48,018 nucleotides of DNA, from NCBI RefSeq assembly GCF_016937615.1, contig NZ_JAFHKI010000055.1, forward strand, positions 1 to 48,018, read 5' to 3'. The position numbers were made by a program, and so were the translations under genes. This document shows, piece by piece, positions 1 to 7,242 of this stretch. The notes beneath the pieces are model-generated. The model was not told where the DNA came from, did no database searches, and was given only the letters and a program-made list of their open reading frames with translations. The stretch comes from Pseudomonas lactucae (GTDB lineage: Bacteria > Pseudomonadota > Gammaproteobacteria > Pseudomonadales > Pseudomonadaceae). The stretch's first letter is position 1, and every line of letters begins with the position of its first letter.

Positions 1-648
1 CTGGCCATGGATGAAGGCGAGATCTTCAACATGTACCACGAGATCCCATCCGTCGCGAAGAAAGCGGCTTGGGGCCTGAAATACACCCGTTCGATCTCCG
101 ATCCGAAGTTCGAAACCGGCACCGTCGACACCGACAAGGAACTGCTGCGCAACCTGGTCGCCTACTACTGCGTGCTGGAAGGCATCTTCTTCTATTGCGG
201 CTTCACCCAGATCCTGTCCATGGGCCGCCGCAACAAAATGACCGGCGTGGCGGAGCAGTTCCAGTACATCCTGCGTGACGAGTCGATGCACCTGAACTTC
301 GGTATCGACGTGATCAACCAGATCAAAATCGAAAACCCACACTTGTGGGATGCCGAGATGAAGGAAGAAGCGACCCAGATGATTCTGCAGGGCACGCAGC
401 TGGAGATTGAATATGCGCGGGATACCATGCCGCGTGGGGTGCTGGGGATGAATGCGGCGATGATGGAGGATTACCTCAAGTTCATTGCTAACCGTCGTTT
501 GTCGCAGATTGGGTTGAAGGAAGAGTATCCAGGGACGACGAATCCGTTCCCGTGGATGAGCGAGATTATGGATTTGAAGAAAGAGAAAAACTTCTTTGAA
601 ACTCGGGTGATCGAGTATCAGACTGGCGGGGCGTTGAGCTGGGACTGA
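1..648 (+). CDS. nrdB: Class Ia ribonucleotide reductase beta subunit, C-terminal part
   Basis: The reading frame is open from the first base, so the gene starts outside the window; 215 codons remain before TGA. NrdB carries the di-iron/tyrosyl radical cofactor that the alpha subunit needs to reduce ribonucleotides to deoxyribonucleotides in the cytoplasm. The visible part is helical and contains the di-iron ligand segment [10 protein letters not shown] (Glu and His) about residue 95, followed by the family-typical C-terminus, which ends in an acidic tail (GGALSWD) that in this family docks on NrdA. No damage is seen. A strong terminator follows at 665-690. Codon use is high-GC core type, unlike the AT-rich genes just downstream. 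Confidence 0.95.
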   Translation: MAMDEGEIFNMYHEIPSVAKKAAWGLKYTRSISDPKFETGTVDTDKELLRNLVAYYCVLEGIFFYCGFTQILSMGRRNKMTGVAEQFQYILRDESMHLNFGIDVINQIKIENPHLWDAEMKEEATQMILQGTQLEIEYARDTMPRGVLGMNAAMMEDYLKFIANRRLSQIGLKEEYPGTTNPFPWMSEIMDLKKEKNFFETRVIEYQTGGALSWD

Positions 649-664
649 TAAAATAAAGCCACAC

Positions 665-690
665 AAGCTGCCTAACGGCAGCTTTTTCTT
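665..690 (+). terminator. Rho-independent terminator of nrdB
   Basis: Perfect 8-bp stem AAGCTGCC / GGCAGCTT with loop TAAC, followed by a T-rich tail (TTTCTT), 16 bases after the nrdB stop codon. It marks the left edge of core sequence; AT-rich accessory genes on the opposite strand begin about 90 bases later. Confidence 0.9.
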
Positions 691-783
691 GAGCAATTCA
701 ATCGTGATGTCATAAAAGCCGAAGCTTAAAACTTAGGAAACTAAAAAGAGCGTTACGGAAGCAGCACCACAAAAAACATAACT

Positions 784-1332
784 TCATAGCGCATAACCGC
801 TCTTTTTATAATTAGCATATACATCTAGTCGAGCAGCAATATCTACAGAGTCCCTTTGAAGATCACTAGTCACTTCAAAAAAATTACCCCACATTGCACA
901 CATGATCTTTTCATCCTTGAAGTCCGGACGATCTCCGACATTTCGATCAAACATCTCCCTATTCAAAACAGCAAGATTATTAAGTCTGAGCCAATGATGG
1001 GATAAAATCTGTAAGACCTCTGGCTCGACACCAACCTCAGTAAATATACTCCCTACAGTCTCCCAAGTAGAAAGTTGTAGATCCGGATCACGCATTATCT
1101 CTCCAACCTTACACAACTCGAACATTCTGCCCAATACTTTTTCATTATACCTAAGCGACTTAACAATCACATCTGCGACATCACCTCTACGCTTTTTCTC
1201 GAGACCAGCTTCATGGCGGCGCTGAAATATTGCCAGCCTAAAATTCACATATAGTGCAACTGGGAAACCAAGAATCACGCCACATACAGTTGCAAAAAAG
1301 CCTGGAAGAAACTCTATAAAAAAAGCAGACAT
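784..1332 (-). CDS. Unknown protein with one N-terminal membrane segment (182 aa)
   Basis: I do not recognise the family. Residues about 3-35 form one long hydrophobic stretch (FLPGFFATVCGVILGF and onward) followed by a basic cluster (FQRRHEAGLEKKRR), which predicts an inner-membrane anchor with the remaining ~140 residues in the cytoplasm. The cytoplasmic part looks helical and has no motif I can name. The gene is AT-rich like the three genes upstream on the same strand. It follows the receiver-like gene after a 145-base gap, so it may be the last gene of that operon or a separate unit. A role as a membrane effector of the neighbouring system is a guess from position only. Confidence 0.7.
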   Translation of the reverse strand: MSAFFIEFLPGFFATVCGVILGFPVALYVNFRLAIFQRRHEAGLEKKRRGDVADVIVKSLRYNEKVLGRMFELCKVGEIMRDPDLQLSTWETVGSIFTEVGVEPEVLQILSHHWLRLNNLAVLNREMFDRNVGDRPDFKDEKIMCAMWGNFFEVTSDLQRDSVDIAARLDVYANYKKSGYAL

Positions 1333-1477
1333 ATAAAACCCACAACACGAAACTTTGCCCTCTAAATAAGCAAAGTAACATTTTAGAGACTGTAGATAAT
1401 AGCCCTGACTTCTACAGAGCTATTGATGATAGCGAAAACTTATACAGTTCAACCTTCGCCATATGCGTTTTCAAAAT

Positions 1478-2401
1478 CTATTCTTTCTCTACCAAAGTCA
1501 ATATAGAATTCAGATTCTCTTTGTGGTTTCTAATTAAAGAAAGAATTTCTTTGAGCTTTTGAACATCCCAGGGTTTTTCAGTGCGCCCGCTAAAAACCAA
1601 CGCCCCATTGACCTGCCTATTCGCAACATGGGCTGCTTGAATTCGATACTGATTAATTTCATCATTAAACCGCCTGAGAACCTCAGAACAATCCTCAGAC
1701 AGCCTGTCGCCGATCCTTTCTAGGACCTTAAGAACAAGATTAACCTTTATATATAAATTGAGATCTTTTCCAATAAACCGATCTATTGGTCGAGAAACGT
1801 GCTTGGCAAGCGCAGAAACATTTATATCTATGCTTTCTTTAAGGCCTTCAACAGCCAGCTCTCTGAGCTCGCCCTCATTCATATAGCGTGACTTAGATAC
1901 TATACGAAGCAAAATATCTGATAGCAACTCATCCATCTCACTAACAGAGCCTACAACTATCCCTCTAAAATAGTTAGGATGAGCAAGACGATGAAAAGTC
2001 GGCTTTATTATTGAAAATATATCATCCGCTAACGACAACCCTCTACTTACGCAAAAAACCCCATCAATATCAAGTCCAAGCAATATCTCTCTTAACTCTC
2101 TTGGTTTTTTTGCGCTATAAAAGATTACCTCCCCCTGAGAATACCTACGAAGCTTGGAAAGGAGAGTAGCGCCGGTTTCGTTCTGCAAACCAAGATCGAA
2201 ATCCACGAGTATTATGTCATAGTTACTATTTCTTCTGAGTTCATCCAAGATCGGATTAATTGTTTCATCATCAAATAATGATATTTTATTAGCCTGCAAC
2301 TCCAAACCATAAGGAGAAATTTTTCGGTTTAGCTTTTGCTCCACCGCTTCAATGTACTCTAACTGGTCATCAAACCAGAGAGCCCTGTACTGATTTTCCA
2401 T
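1478..2401 (-). CDS. Receiver-like (response-regulator-type) protein with unknown C-terminal domain
   Basis: The protein has 307 residues. Residues 5-135 read as a CheY-like receiver: acidic pair D11-D12 after strand 1 (LWFDD), candidate phospho-acceptor D67 in IILVDFDLG, and hydroxyl residue S96 in VIFYSAKK. The lysine normally found after strand 5 is not evident (GVFCVSRG), so phosphorylation chemistry may be altered. Residues ~140-307 form a helical domain with no DNA-binding motif I recognise, so this is not an ordinary transcription factor. Its ATG shares one base with the stop of the upstream GHKL gene (TAATG), which indicates translational coupling. The C-terminal kinase-type domain of that ATPase is the obvious candidate partner. 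Confidence 0.75.
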   Translation of the reverse strand: MENQYRALWFDDQLEYIEAVEQKLNRKISPYGLELQANKISLFDDETINPILDELRRNSNYDIILVDFDLGLQNETGATLLSKLRRYSQGEVIFYSAKKPRELREILLGLDIDGVFCVSRGLSLADDIFSIIKPTFHRLAHPNYFRGIVVGSVSEMDELLSDILLRIVSKSRYMNEGELRELAVEGLKESIDINVSALAKHVSRPIDRFIGKDLNLYIKVNLVLKVLERIGDRLSEDCSEVLRRFNDEINQYRIQAAHVANRQVNGALVFSGRTEKPWDVQKLKEILSLIRNHKENLNSILTLVEKE

Positions 2402-4719
2402 TATTTATTAACCCTAATCAAAAATGATGCGCCTGGCAGGCTATCCCCTTCGACTACTGAGATAGTACCTTTTAGTGCCTGCAAAACTTCCGTAACGTGA
2501 TACAACCCCAGACCAGAGCCATCTGTGGTGGTTATTCCTTTTTCAAATATTTGGGAAACCTCTCCTATATCTTTTGAAATACCGTCACCGTCATCCTCAA
2601 CATAAATCTCTAAAGTATTAGGAGAGATCTGTCTAATATCAAATTTAATTACCGACGCATTCGCCTTTTTAGAATTTTCTATCAGATTATCTATCATAAT
2701 AGAAACCTCAATTGGAAAAAACTCCAATTCAAAGAGCTTGCTATCAGAAGTCACTACAGCCCTAATACGCTGAATATAAATCGGGCAAATTTTTTCAATA
2801 TACTCAACTAGATACCTAGTGAAATCCTCAGTAATCTTGCTCGAATTCAACTTAAAGTTTGCTGAAGTAGCAAATCGAGAAGCTGCAATAATTTTTTTAT
2901 TCAGAAGCATCAAGTTACCGAGCGACCTCTCAAGTTCGACTCGATCCAACTCAATACCGTCACGCACATCAGCTATAGTGCCCTCCAACCGGTGGTGTGC
3001 GCTTATTGCGTAAATTATGACCTGATGATGTAGATTCTCTAAAGTATCTTTATCACGACTTTTCAGTGAGGTGAGGAACAGATTTTTTGAACGTTCTGCG
3101 TCCAATGCTTTTTTGGTTTTAGCCGCTACCTTTTCAGCTAGATGTCGAGCTTCCCTTTCTCGCTCGGCGTAACGAATTGCTTCAGCTTCCGATTCCTGCA
3201 ATGCCTGAAACTTATTGAAAGCCTCCAGGGCTCTGGTTCGTAGCCCCTCATCACCGGCTTTATCTGCCAGCGCAGCTAAGTCATTCATTGCACGCGGAAA
3301 GTCAGAAATATTGTCGCTCAAAATACCAAAAAGATCTTTATTAAAAAAGTCAACCTTTATATCAGGCACATTAGTTAGCTTTGATAAAACCTGAAGAGCC
3401 TTAGCTCTAGCCTCATGTCCTTCTAGAAAGGAAGCATCTTCAAGATCGTTATCAAACTTAAACTTCCAAGTCACTCCAACAACATAATTTTCAAGGCGAT
3501 ATAGACATTTACGTTTAAAACATTCTAAAAGTTCTTCATATGCACTAGTTTCAATCAACCCTTTATCCCGGCTAGATGACTCTTTAAATTTTGCCTCATC
3601 GCCATGAACATCTATTCGACCTAATAAGTCCCGCGAACCGAGATAACGTGAGGTACCCTGTTGTTTACGGCGGTCAATACCAAACGTATCATCAGCTTCG
3701 TCGCCAACCGGATATACACGAAAACCATTTTTAAACAAAAACACCGAACCAAAACTGATTGAGGAAATGCCCATCCTTCTAGCAAACGTACTTTTTGCCG
3801 ACCTATTTAAATAAAAAAGATTGCACTCAAACCCTGTACCCTCAAGCTCAAGGTATGGATTAGGCTCAGAAACTTTGTATAAGGTCTCGCCTCTATCAAT
3901 GAGCTCGGAGATGACCATTCCATCTAAAATCTTAGTTGACAACCAAGTCGTTTTTTGTTGCAACGTTTCAAATATAAAATTCTCAACCGAACTATTCACG
4001 ATCGTATTTGGCGGCAACTCTCCTTCAAAGTTTGAAATCAACCTTTCATCTTCAGCTAATTGCTCAATACAGTGAAAGTCGATTCCGAAGCTTTCCGATG
4101 AACTATTGAAAGGGTTTATCAATTTAGAAAGTGAATTCTTGAGATTGAGTATTCGCTCTCTAGACCAGGTATCCCTTAGCTCATAAATTTTCAGTACAGT
4201 CCCGGAGCCTTCAGGAGGAACAACGTTTTTTGGCAACTTAAATTCTGACGTCTCATCATATTGAACTTGCACGTCAATAAAGCTTGCCACCGTAGAATCT
4301 TCAAAAGCTCCCCAATTCACTTGCAATCGGGATACAACATCACTATTTAACACCTTGGACATCAAGCTGAGATGAACACCAAGACGGTCACAAGAAAAAC
4401 GACCTACCCCCTTACTTCCGGCATAATGATGTACGGAGTTATCCCCATCCTCGGTCCCATCACTCTTTGCTGAGTACGCCACGTACAGCCACTTGTTTTC
4501 AATGTCTTCAAAAGACATACCTTTGCCATTATCAATAATATAAATAGCATCAGAAAAAAAATGAATATGCACTCGAGTGGCGTGTGCATCATAGGAATTC
4601 TTTACCAATTCAAATATTGCAACGTAATCATCAGTTATTAGGTCTCTACCTATAATAGACTTAAGTTGCGGGCTCACCTTAAAGTTCAGCAGCATTCTTT
4701 TCATCCCTGTGACTTGCAT
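2401..4719 (-). CDS. Dual-GHKL ATPase: N-terminal Hsp90/MORC-like, C-terminal histidine-kinase-like
   Basis: The protein is 772 residues if translated from the first ATG; internal ATGs at 4704 and 4695 are also possible, the latter with a GGG-containing ribosome site. Residues ~15-200 form a GHKL ATPase: N-box E37/N41 (ELVKNSYDA), G1 motif DNGKGM 63-68, glycine lid GSKGVGRFS 101-109. A second alpha/beta region follows (about 300-400, with GFRVYP and GIDRRKQQG), as in Hsp90/MORC-type ATPases attached to restriction-modification loci. After a coiled coil (~490-550) and a helical region with LENLHHQ, residues ~666-772 make a second GHKL domain of kinase type: NLIEN, DDGDG 709-713, GSGLGL 734-739. 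The 5' end overlaps the methyltransferase gene. Confidence 0.8.
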   Translation of the reverse strand: MQVTGMKRMLLNFKVSPQLKSIIGRDLITDDYVAIFELVKNSYDAHATRVHIHFFSDAIYIIDNGKGMSFEDIENKWLYVAYSAKSDGTEDGDNSVHHYAGSKGVGRFSCDRLGVHLSLMSKVLNSDVVSRLQVNWGAFEDSTVASFIDVQVQYDETSEFKLPKNVVPPEGSGTVLKIYELRDTWSRERILNLKNSLSKLINPFNSSSESFGIDFHCIEQLAEDERLISNFEGELPPNTIVNSSVENFIFETLQQKTTWLSTKILDGMVISELIDRGETLYKVSEPNPYLELEGTGFECNLFYLNRSAKSTFARRMGISSISFGSVFLFKNGFRVYPVGDEADDTFGIDRRKQQGTSRYLGSRDLLGRIDVHGDEAKFKESSSRDKGLIETSAYEELLECFKRKCLYRLENYVVGVTWKFKFDNDLEDASFLEGHEARAKALQVLSKLTNVPDIKVDFFNKDLFGILSDNISDFPRAMNDLAALADKAGDEGLRTRALEAFNKFQALQESEAEAIRYAEREREARHLAEKVAAKTKKALDAERSKNLFLTSLKSRDKDTLENLHHQVIIYAISAHHRLEGTIADVRDGIELDRVELERSLGNLMLLNKKIIAASRFATSANFKLNSSKITEDFTRYLVEYIEKICPIYIQRIRAVVTSDSKLFELEFFPIEVSIMIDNLIENSKKANASVIKFDIRQISPNTLEIYVEDDGDGISKDIGEVSQIFEKGITTTDGSGLGLYHVTEVLQALKGTISVVEGDSLPGASFLIRVNK

Positions 4720-5944
4720 TTTTTGCGTCTAACGACTTAATTACCTGCGCAATTGCTTCCGACAATAACGGTGGCACCGCATTTCCAACTTGAGTATACC
4801 GAGGGCAATCTAACTTCCGACGTTTACCTCCCGTAGTGTACTTACCTAAAAATTCAAACCAGTCTGGGAAAGATTGTAAACGCGCCGACTCTCTCACAGT
4901 TAAAATTCGCGCTTCCGAATAATGAATAATATCATCAGGCAACGTCGTCACTGTCGGCGAGGGCTGATTTTTTGCCAACACTGTTATTGCCTGTTTTTTA
5001 ATCCCAAGACTATCTCTCACGCTCTTCGAAACAGAACGGCCGGGAGTAGATACAAGCTGCAATCTTTTAAAATTTACAATTGTATTAGGCGCATGTTTTG
5101 GCAGACGTAAACTATTTGGAGCCCCCTCAGCCCCCTCTCGCATTAAAGATAAAAAAGCAGATTTCAAGTCAGGCTCTGCATACTTTATCTCAAAAAAACC
5201 CATTCGATCACTATCGGTCGACTCGACCAATTGCTTTGTACCTATTTCTAAATCAGAAAGCGCCTCAAAAACACTAACAGAACGCTCAACTGGCAAGCTC
5301 TTCGCTCTCAAAAAACTTTCGGAATGTTTAATGAGCTCATCAAAAATCGAAACTTTCGTTTTCTTCAAAGAACAAACTATCAAGTATCTATAACGGTTTT
5401 GAGGCACCCCAAAGTTAGCGCAATTCACCAAACCAGAACTTACCGAGTAACCCAAACCTTCAAGACTATCAAGAATAAATTCCGCATAAGATTTTTTGCT
5501 AAACCGATCATTAATTTCATTACTCTTCGTTTCATTAAATTTAGAAGCAAACCCTGAAACATTTTCGATCACTAAGTACGTGGGTTTCAATATACTAATT
5601 AGCTTTAAATATTGTTCAGCCATCTGATTTCGCGGATCCGACGGATTACGTCTTCCAGCAGTTGAAAACCCTTGACATGGAGGCCCCCCGACGACCAAAT
5701 CAATTGTTCCAGCCAACTCACTGAGCTCCTCAGAAAAATCTGAAAGTAGCTCTTCACAGCTCATAGCATTCATAGGCAAAAAGTCCGGCCAATCGAACTT
5801 AAACTTATTACCCTTGATCAGATTATGTTCAAGTGTGGCAAATGCCATTGGATTCTTCTCAATAGCAAAAACCCCAGACATACCAGACTTAAGCAGCCCT
5901 AAAGATAGTCCTCCACAACCGGCAAAAACATCAACAAATCGCAT
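4679..5944 (-). CDS. C5 cytosine-specific DNA methyltransferase (Dcm family)
   Basis: The protein has 421 residues and is complete. It transfers a methyl group from S-adenosylmethionine to cytosine C5 in a DNA target. Motif I is FAGCGG (7-12), motif IV is GGPPCQGFS with catalytic C90, motif VI ENV 127-129, motif VIII QNRYR 182-186, and motif X QVGNAVPP close to the C-terminus. The region between VIII and X, which sets target specificity, cannot be read by eye. It is the first gene of a minus-strand operon and overlaps the GHKL ATPase gene by 17-41 bases depending on that start. No restriction endonuclease gene adjoins it on the same strand. Its AT-rich composition contrasts with nrdB and suggests horizontal acquisition. 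Confidence 0.92.
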   Translation of the reverse strand: MRFVDVFAGCGGLSLGLLKSGMSGVFAIEKNPMAFATLEHNLIKGNKFKFDWPDFLPMNAMSCEELLSDFSEELSELAGTIDLVVGGPPCQGFSTAGRRNPSDPRNQMAEQYLKLISILKPTYLVIENVSGFASKFNETKSNEINDRFSKKSYAEFILDSLEGLGYSVSSGLVNCANFGVPQNRYRYLIVCSLKKTKVSIFDELIKHSESFLRAKSLPVERSVSVFEALSDLEIGTKQLVESTDSDRMGFFEIKYAEPDLKSAFLSLMREGAEGAPNSLRLPKHAPNTIVNFKRLQLVSTPGRSVSKSVRDSLGIKKQAITVLAKNQPSPTVTTLPDDIIHYSEARILTVRESARLQSFPDWFEFLGKYTTGGKRRKLDCPRYTQVGNAVPPLLSEAIAQVIKSLDAKNASHRDEKNAAEL

Positions 5945-5980
5945 TTACACACCATTCAAATATTACAGCCGTCAACGACA

Positions 5981-5995
5981 CTATCTGCTAGATAG
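5981..5995. promoter_or_regulatory. Inverted repeat upstream of the methyltransferase operon
   Basis: CTATCT-GCT-AGATAG is a perfect 6-bp inverted repeat with a 3-base centre, 37 bases upstream of the methyltransferase ATG (start at 5944, minus strand). Position and symmetry fit an operator for operon control. No helix-turn-helix regulator is coded in the operon, so a binding partner is not evident. Confidence 0.4.
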
Positions 5996-6157
5996 ATAGG
6001 CTAAATAAAAACCATCTTATTTCTACACGTCATAATAATATTAAATGGAGAAAGCACCACACTGCTCTGAAAAATCAAATACTTTGATATCCGTTCAGAT
6101 TTACGCACTTCCACACTCCCTGTATTGTTTTTTTTAATTAGTTATAAAAACCCGAGC

Positions 6158-6174
6158 CTTTAGTATTGCTAAAG
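6158..6174. promoter_or_regulatory. Inverted repeat in the divergent intergenic region
   Basis: CTTTAG-TATTG-CTAAAG, a 6-bp inverted repeat with a 5-base loop, lies between the methyltransferase promoter side and the C4-like leader of the BRO-N gene. It may be an operator or part of a promoter region for the plus-strand leader transcript. I could not place convincing -35/-10 boxes. Confidence 0.3.
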
Positions 6175-6314
6175 ATACGTATGTGGTGTATCGAAAGCCG
6201 TCACGCTACTGGTTTGCCATCATTTTGTCTACTAAGCGCCGACACACCGGTAATTTTGTAACGTACTCGTTCCCTTGACCTACCGCCGTTTCGCTTTTAG
6301 TCTGCGCTCCGGTG

Positions 6315-6338
6315 CCTAAGAAACACCTCACACAGCGG
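6315..6338 (+). promoter_or_regulatory. Upstream antisense target copy (a1-b1) of the C4-like RNA
   Basis: CCTAAGAAA followed after five bases by CACACAGCGG. The same two blocks recur downstream at 6492-6519 (CCCTAAGAAA and CACACAGAGG). Both copies are complementary to adjacent segments inside the structured RNA at 6411-6485. a1 matches a' over 8 bases (TAAGAAAC) and b1 matches b' in 9 of 10. In phages P1 and P7 the c4 locus likewise has a1-b1 and a2-b2 copies on either side of the RNA. Confidence 0.7.
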
Positions 6339-6342
6339 ACCG

Positions 6343-6369
6343 ACCGCACCCGACAGTAGCGGTTTTTTT
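6343..6369 (+). terminator. Terminator-like hairpin in the leader
   Basis: ACCGC / GCGGT 5-bp stem with an 11-base loop, followed directly by a run of seven T (6363-6369). It sits after a1-b1 and before the C4-like RNA. It could end an upstream transcript or act as an attenuator of the BRO-N transcript. The stem is short, so confidence is moderate. Confidence 0.45.
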
Positions 6370-6404
6370 GTGCCTGCGGTTTCCCCGTGGGCATAGAAAA
6401 TCTC

Positions 6405-6490
6405 TGTTATGCCGGGAGTGGGCTAATACAAGACCCGAAAGGGGAATATGTCCGGCCCTCTGTGTGGGGTTTCTTAACTCCCGGCACCCA
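6405..6490 (+). ncRNA. C4-like antisense RNA upstream of the BRO-N gene
   Basis: The RNA is closed by a perfect 9-bp stem, GCCGGGAGT (6411-6419) with ACTCCCGGC (6477-6485). Inside are GGGC/GCCC (6420-6423/6455-6458) and a CCC-GAAA-GGG hairpin (6434-6443). The 3' half carries b' CCTCTGTGTG (6457-6466) and a' TTTCTTA (6470-6476), which abuts the closing stem. b' is exactly complementary to CACACAGAGG at 6510-6519 and a' to TAAGAAA at 6495-6501. This is the plan of the C4 RNA of phages P1/P7, which blocks translation of icd and thereby synthesis of the antirepressor Ant. The exact ends are estimated; processing cannot be seen in DNA. Confidence 0.75.
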
Positions 6491-6491
6491 G

Positions 6492-6519
6492 CCCTAAGAA
6501 AGCTGACATCACACAGAGG
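6492..6519 (+). promoter_or_regulatory. Downstream antisense target (a2-b2) covering a Shine-Dalgarno
   Basis: CCCTAAGAAA (6492-6501) and CACACAGAGG (6510-6519). The end of b2, AGAGG, is a good Shine-Dalgarno for the ATG at 6529. Pairing with b' of the C4-like RNA would hide it. The 10-bp b2/b' match is perfect and the a2/a' match is 7 bp, in the right order for one continuous bipartite duplex. Confidence 0.7.
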
Positions 6520-6528
6520 TAATGGAAA

Positions 6529-6621
6529 ATGCCTAGAATTTTCACCTTCCTCGCGAAGGCTATATGCTGCGTAAGAACCATCCTTCAAGCACTTCCAATT
6601 CCGGAGGTGTGCCATGCATGA
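6529..6621 (+). CDS. Small icd-like leader ORF coupled to the BRO-N gene
   Basis: ATG at 6529 follows the AGAGG site (6515-6519) by nine bases. The frame runs 30 codons and ends in TGA at 6619-6621, overlapping the BRO-N start at 6614, whose own GGAGG site lies inside this ORF. The product (MPRIFTFLAKAICC...) is small, basic and hydrophobic. In P1, icd is a small gene under C4 control whose translation is needed for expression of the downstream ant gene; this ORF holds the same position. No sequence similarity to Icd is claimed. It could be a purely regulatory leader peptide. Confidence 0.6.
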   Translation: MPRIFTFLAKAICCVRTILQALPIPEVCHA

Positions 6622-7144
6622 CCCTTTTGTCCCCACCGTCTTTACCCGTCAAAACCTGCCTCTACACGCCCTCCTTCTGGAAAACCAACCATGGTTCTGC
6701 GCTCGCGACCTTGGGCGTTTGATGGGGTGGTATCTGGATGAACGAACGACTCGTAAGCTCGATGAAGACCAACGTAAAACCGTAAAACTGCTATTTCACG
6801 GTCAGCCAGAAGAAATGCTGATGATCAGCGAATCCGGCGCTTATGCGTTGCTGGTCTATCACTACACACCTGGGAATCGCCTACTGCGTAGCTGGCTCAC
6901 TCATGAAGTCGTTCCGACATTGCGGGACGAACGTCAGCCTCGGACAGTGGAGCGGCCGTTGCTGAGCATGTTGGATTGGCCTGAGATGTCGCTGAACCTG
7001 CTGCATTGGCAGGATGAAGGCTGGATTCGCCTTCGAGACATGCCATATCTGTTGGTCAATCGAACCAACCGGAAAGAGTCGGCAAGGACTCCGTGGTGGC
7101 GCAAGCTCACTCAAACTTTCCGAGTGAAGCAGCGAATCTACTAA
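6614..7144 (+). CDS. BRO-N domain protein (phage antirepressor-like)
   Basis: The protein has 176 residues. The N-terminal ~105 residues match the BRO family N-terminal domain found in phage antirepressors: FTRQNLPLHALL, then WFCARDLGRLMGW, a TRKLDEDQRKTV segment, MISESGAYALLVY and the RLLRSWLTHEVVPTLR helix. The C-terminal ~70 residues resemble nothing I know. The start at 6614 has a strong GGAGG site seven bases upstream; a second ATG at 6618 is out of frame. The domain usually binds DNA or blocks a repressor. Its leader has the C4/icd/ant layout, which supports an antirepressor role. It is followed by an HNH nuclease gene on the same strand. Confidence 0.85.
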   Translation: MHDPFVPTVFTRQNLPLHALLLENQPWFCARDLGRLMGWYLDERTTRKLDEDQRKTVKLLFHGQPEEMLMISESGAYALLVYHYTPGNRLLRSWLTHEVVPTLRDERQPRTVERPLLSMLDWPEMSLNLLHWQDEGWIRLRDMPYLLVNRTNRKESARTPWWRKLTQTFRVKQRIY

Positions 7145-7234
7145 GGCGGACGACCGCCGAATCCTACCAATGCGTAGGAAATTTCGTAGACGCAATAATG
7201 GCTACTCAGTATCGTCGAGGGTTTTCTACCCTCG
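7145..7234 (+). other. Three consecutive hairpins between the BRO-N and HNH genes
   Basis: Within 90 bases after the BRO-N stop there are GGCGG-ACGA-CCGCC (7145-7158), TCCTAC-CAATGC-GTAGGA (7162-7179) and CGAGGG-TTTTCTA-CCCTCG (7216-7234). None has a T tract, so they are not typical terminators. They may be mRNA stabilisers, processing sites or control of HNH translation; the third ends eight bases before the HNH ATG. Confidence 0.5.
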
Positions 7235-7242
7235 GCGGCTGT

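Noticed and set aside
5324..5557. Plus-strand ORFs inside the methyltransferase gene
   Set aside because: They are shadows of a complete, motif-bearing gene on the other strand.
6206..6636. Minus-strand ORFs of 62 and 102 codons in the BRO-N leader
   Set aside because: They run across the C4-like RNA and its targets; the RNA explanation accounts for the conserved-looking sequence and there is no ribosome site.
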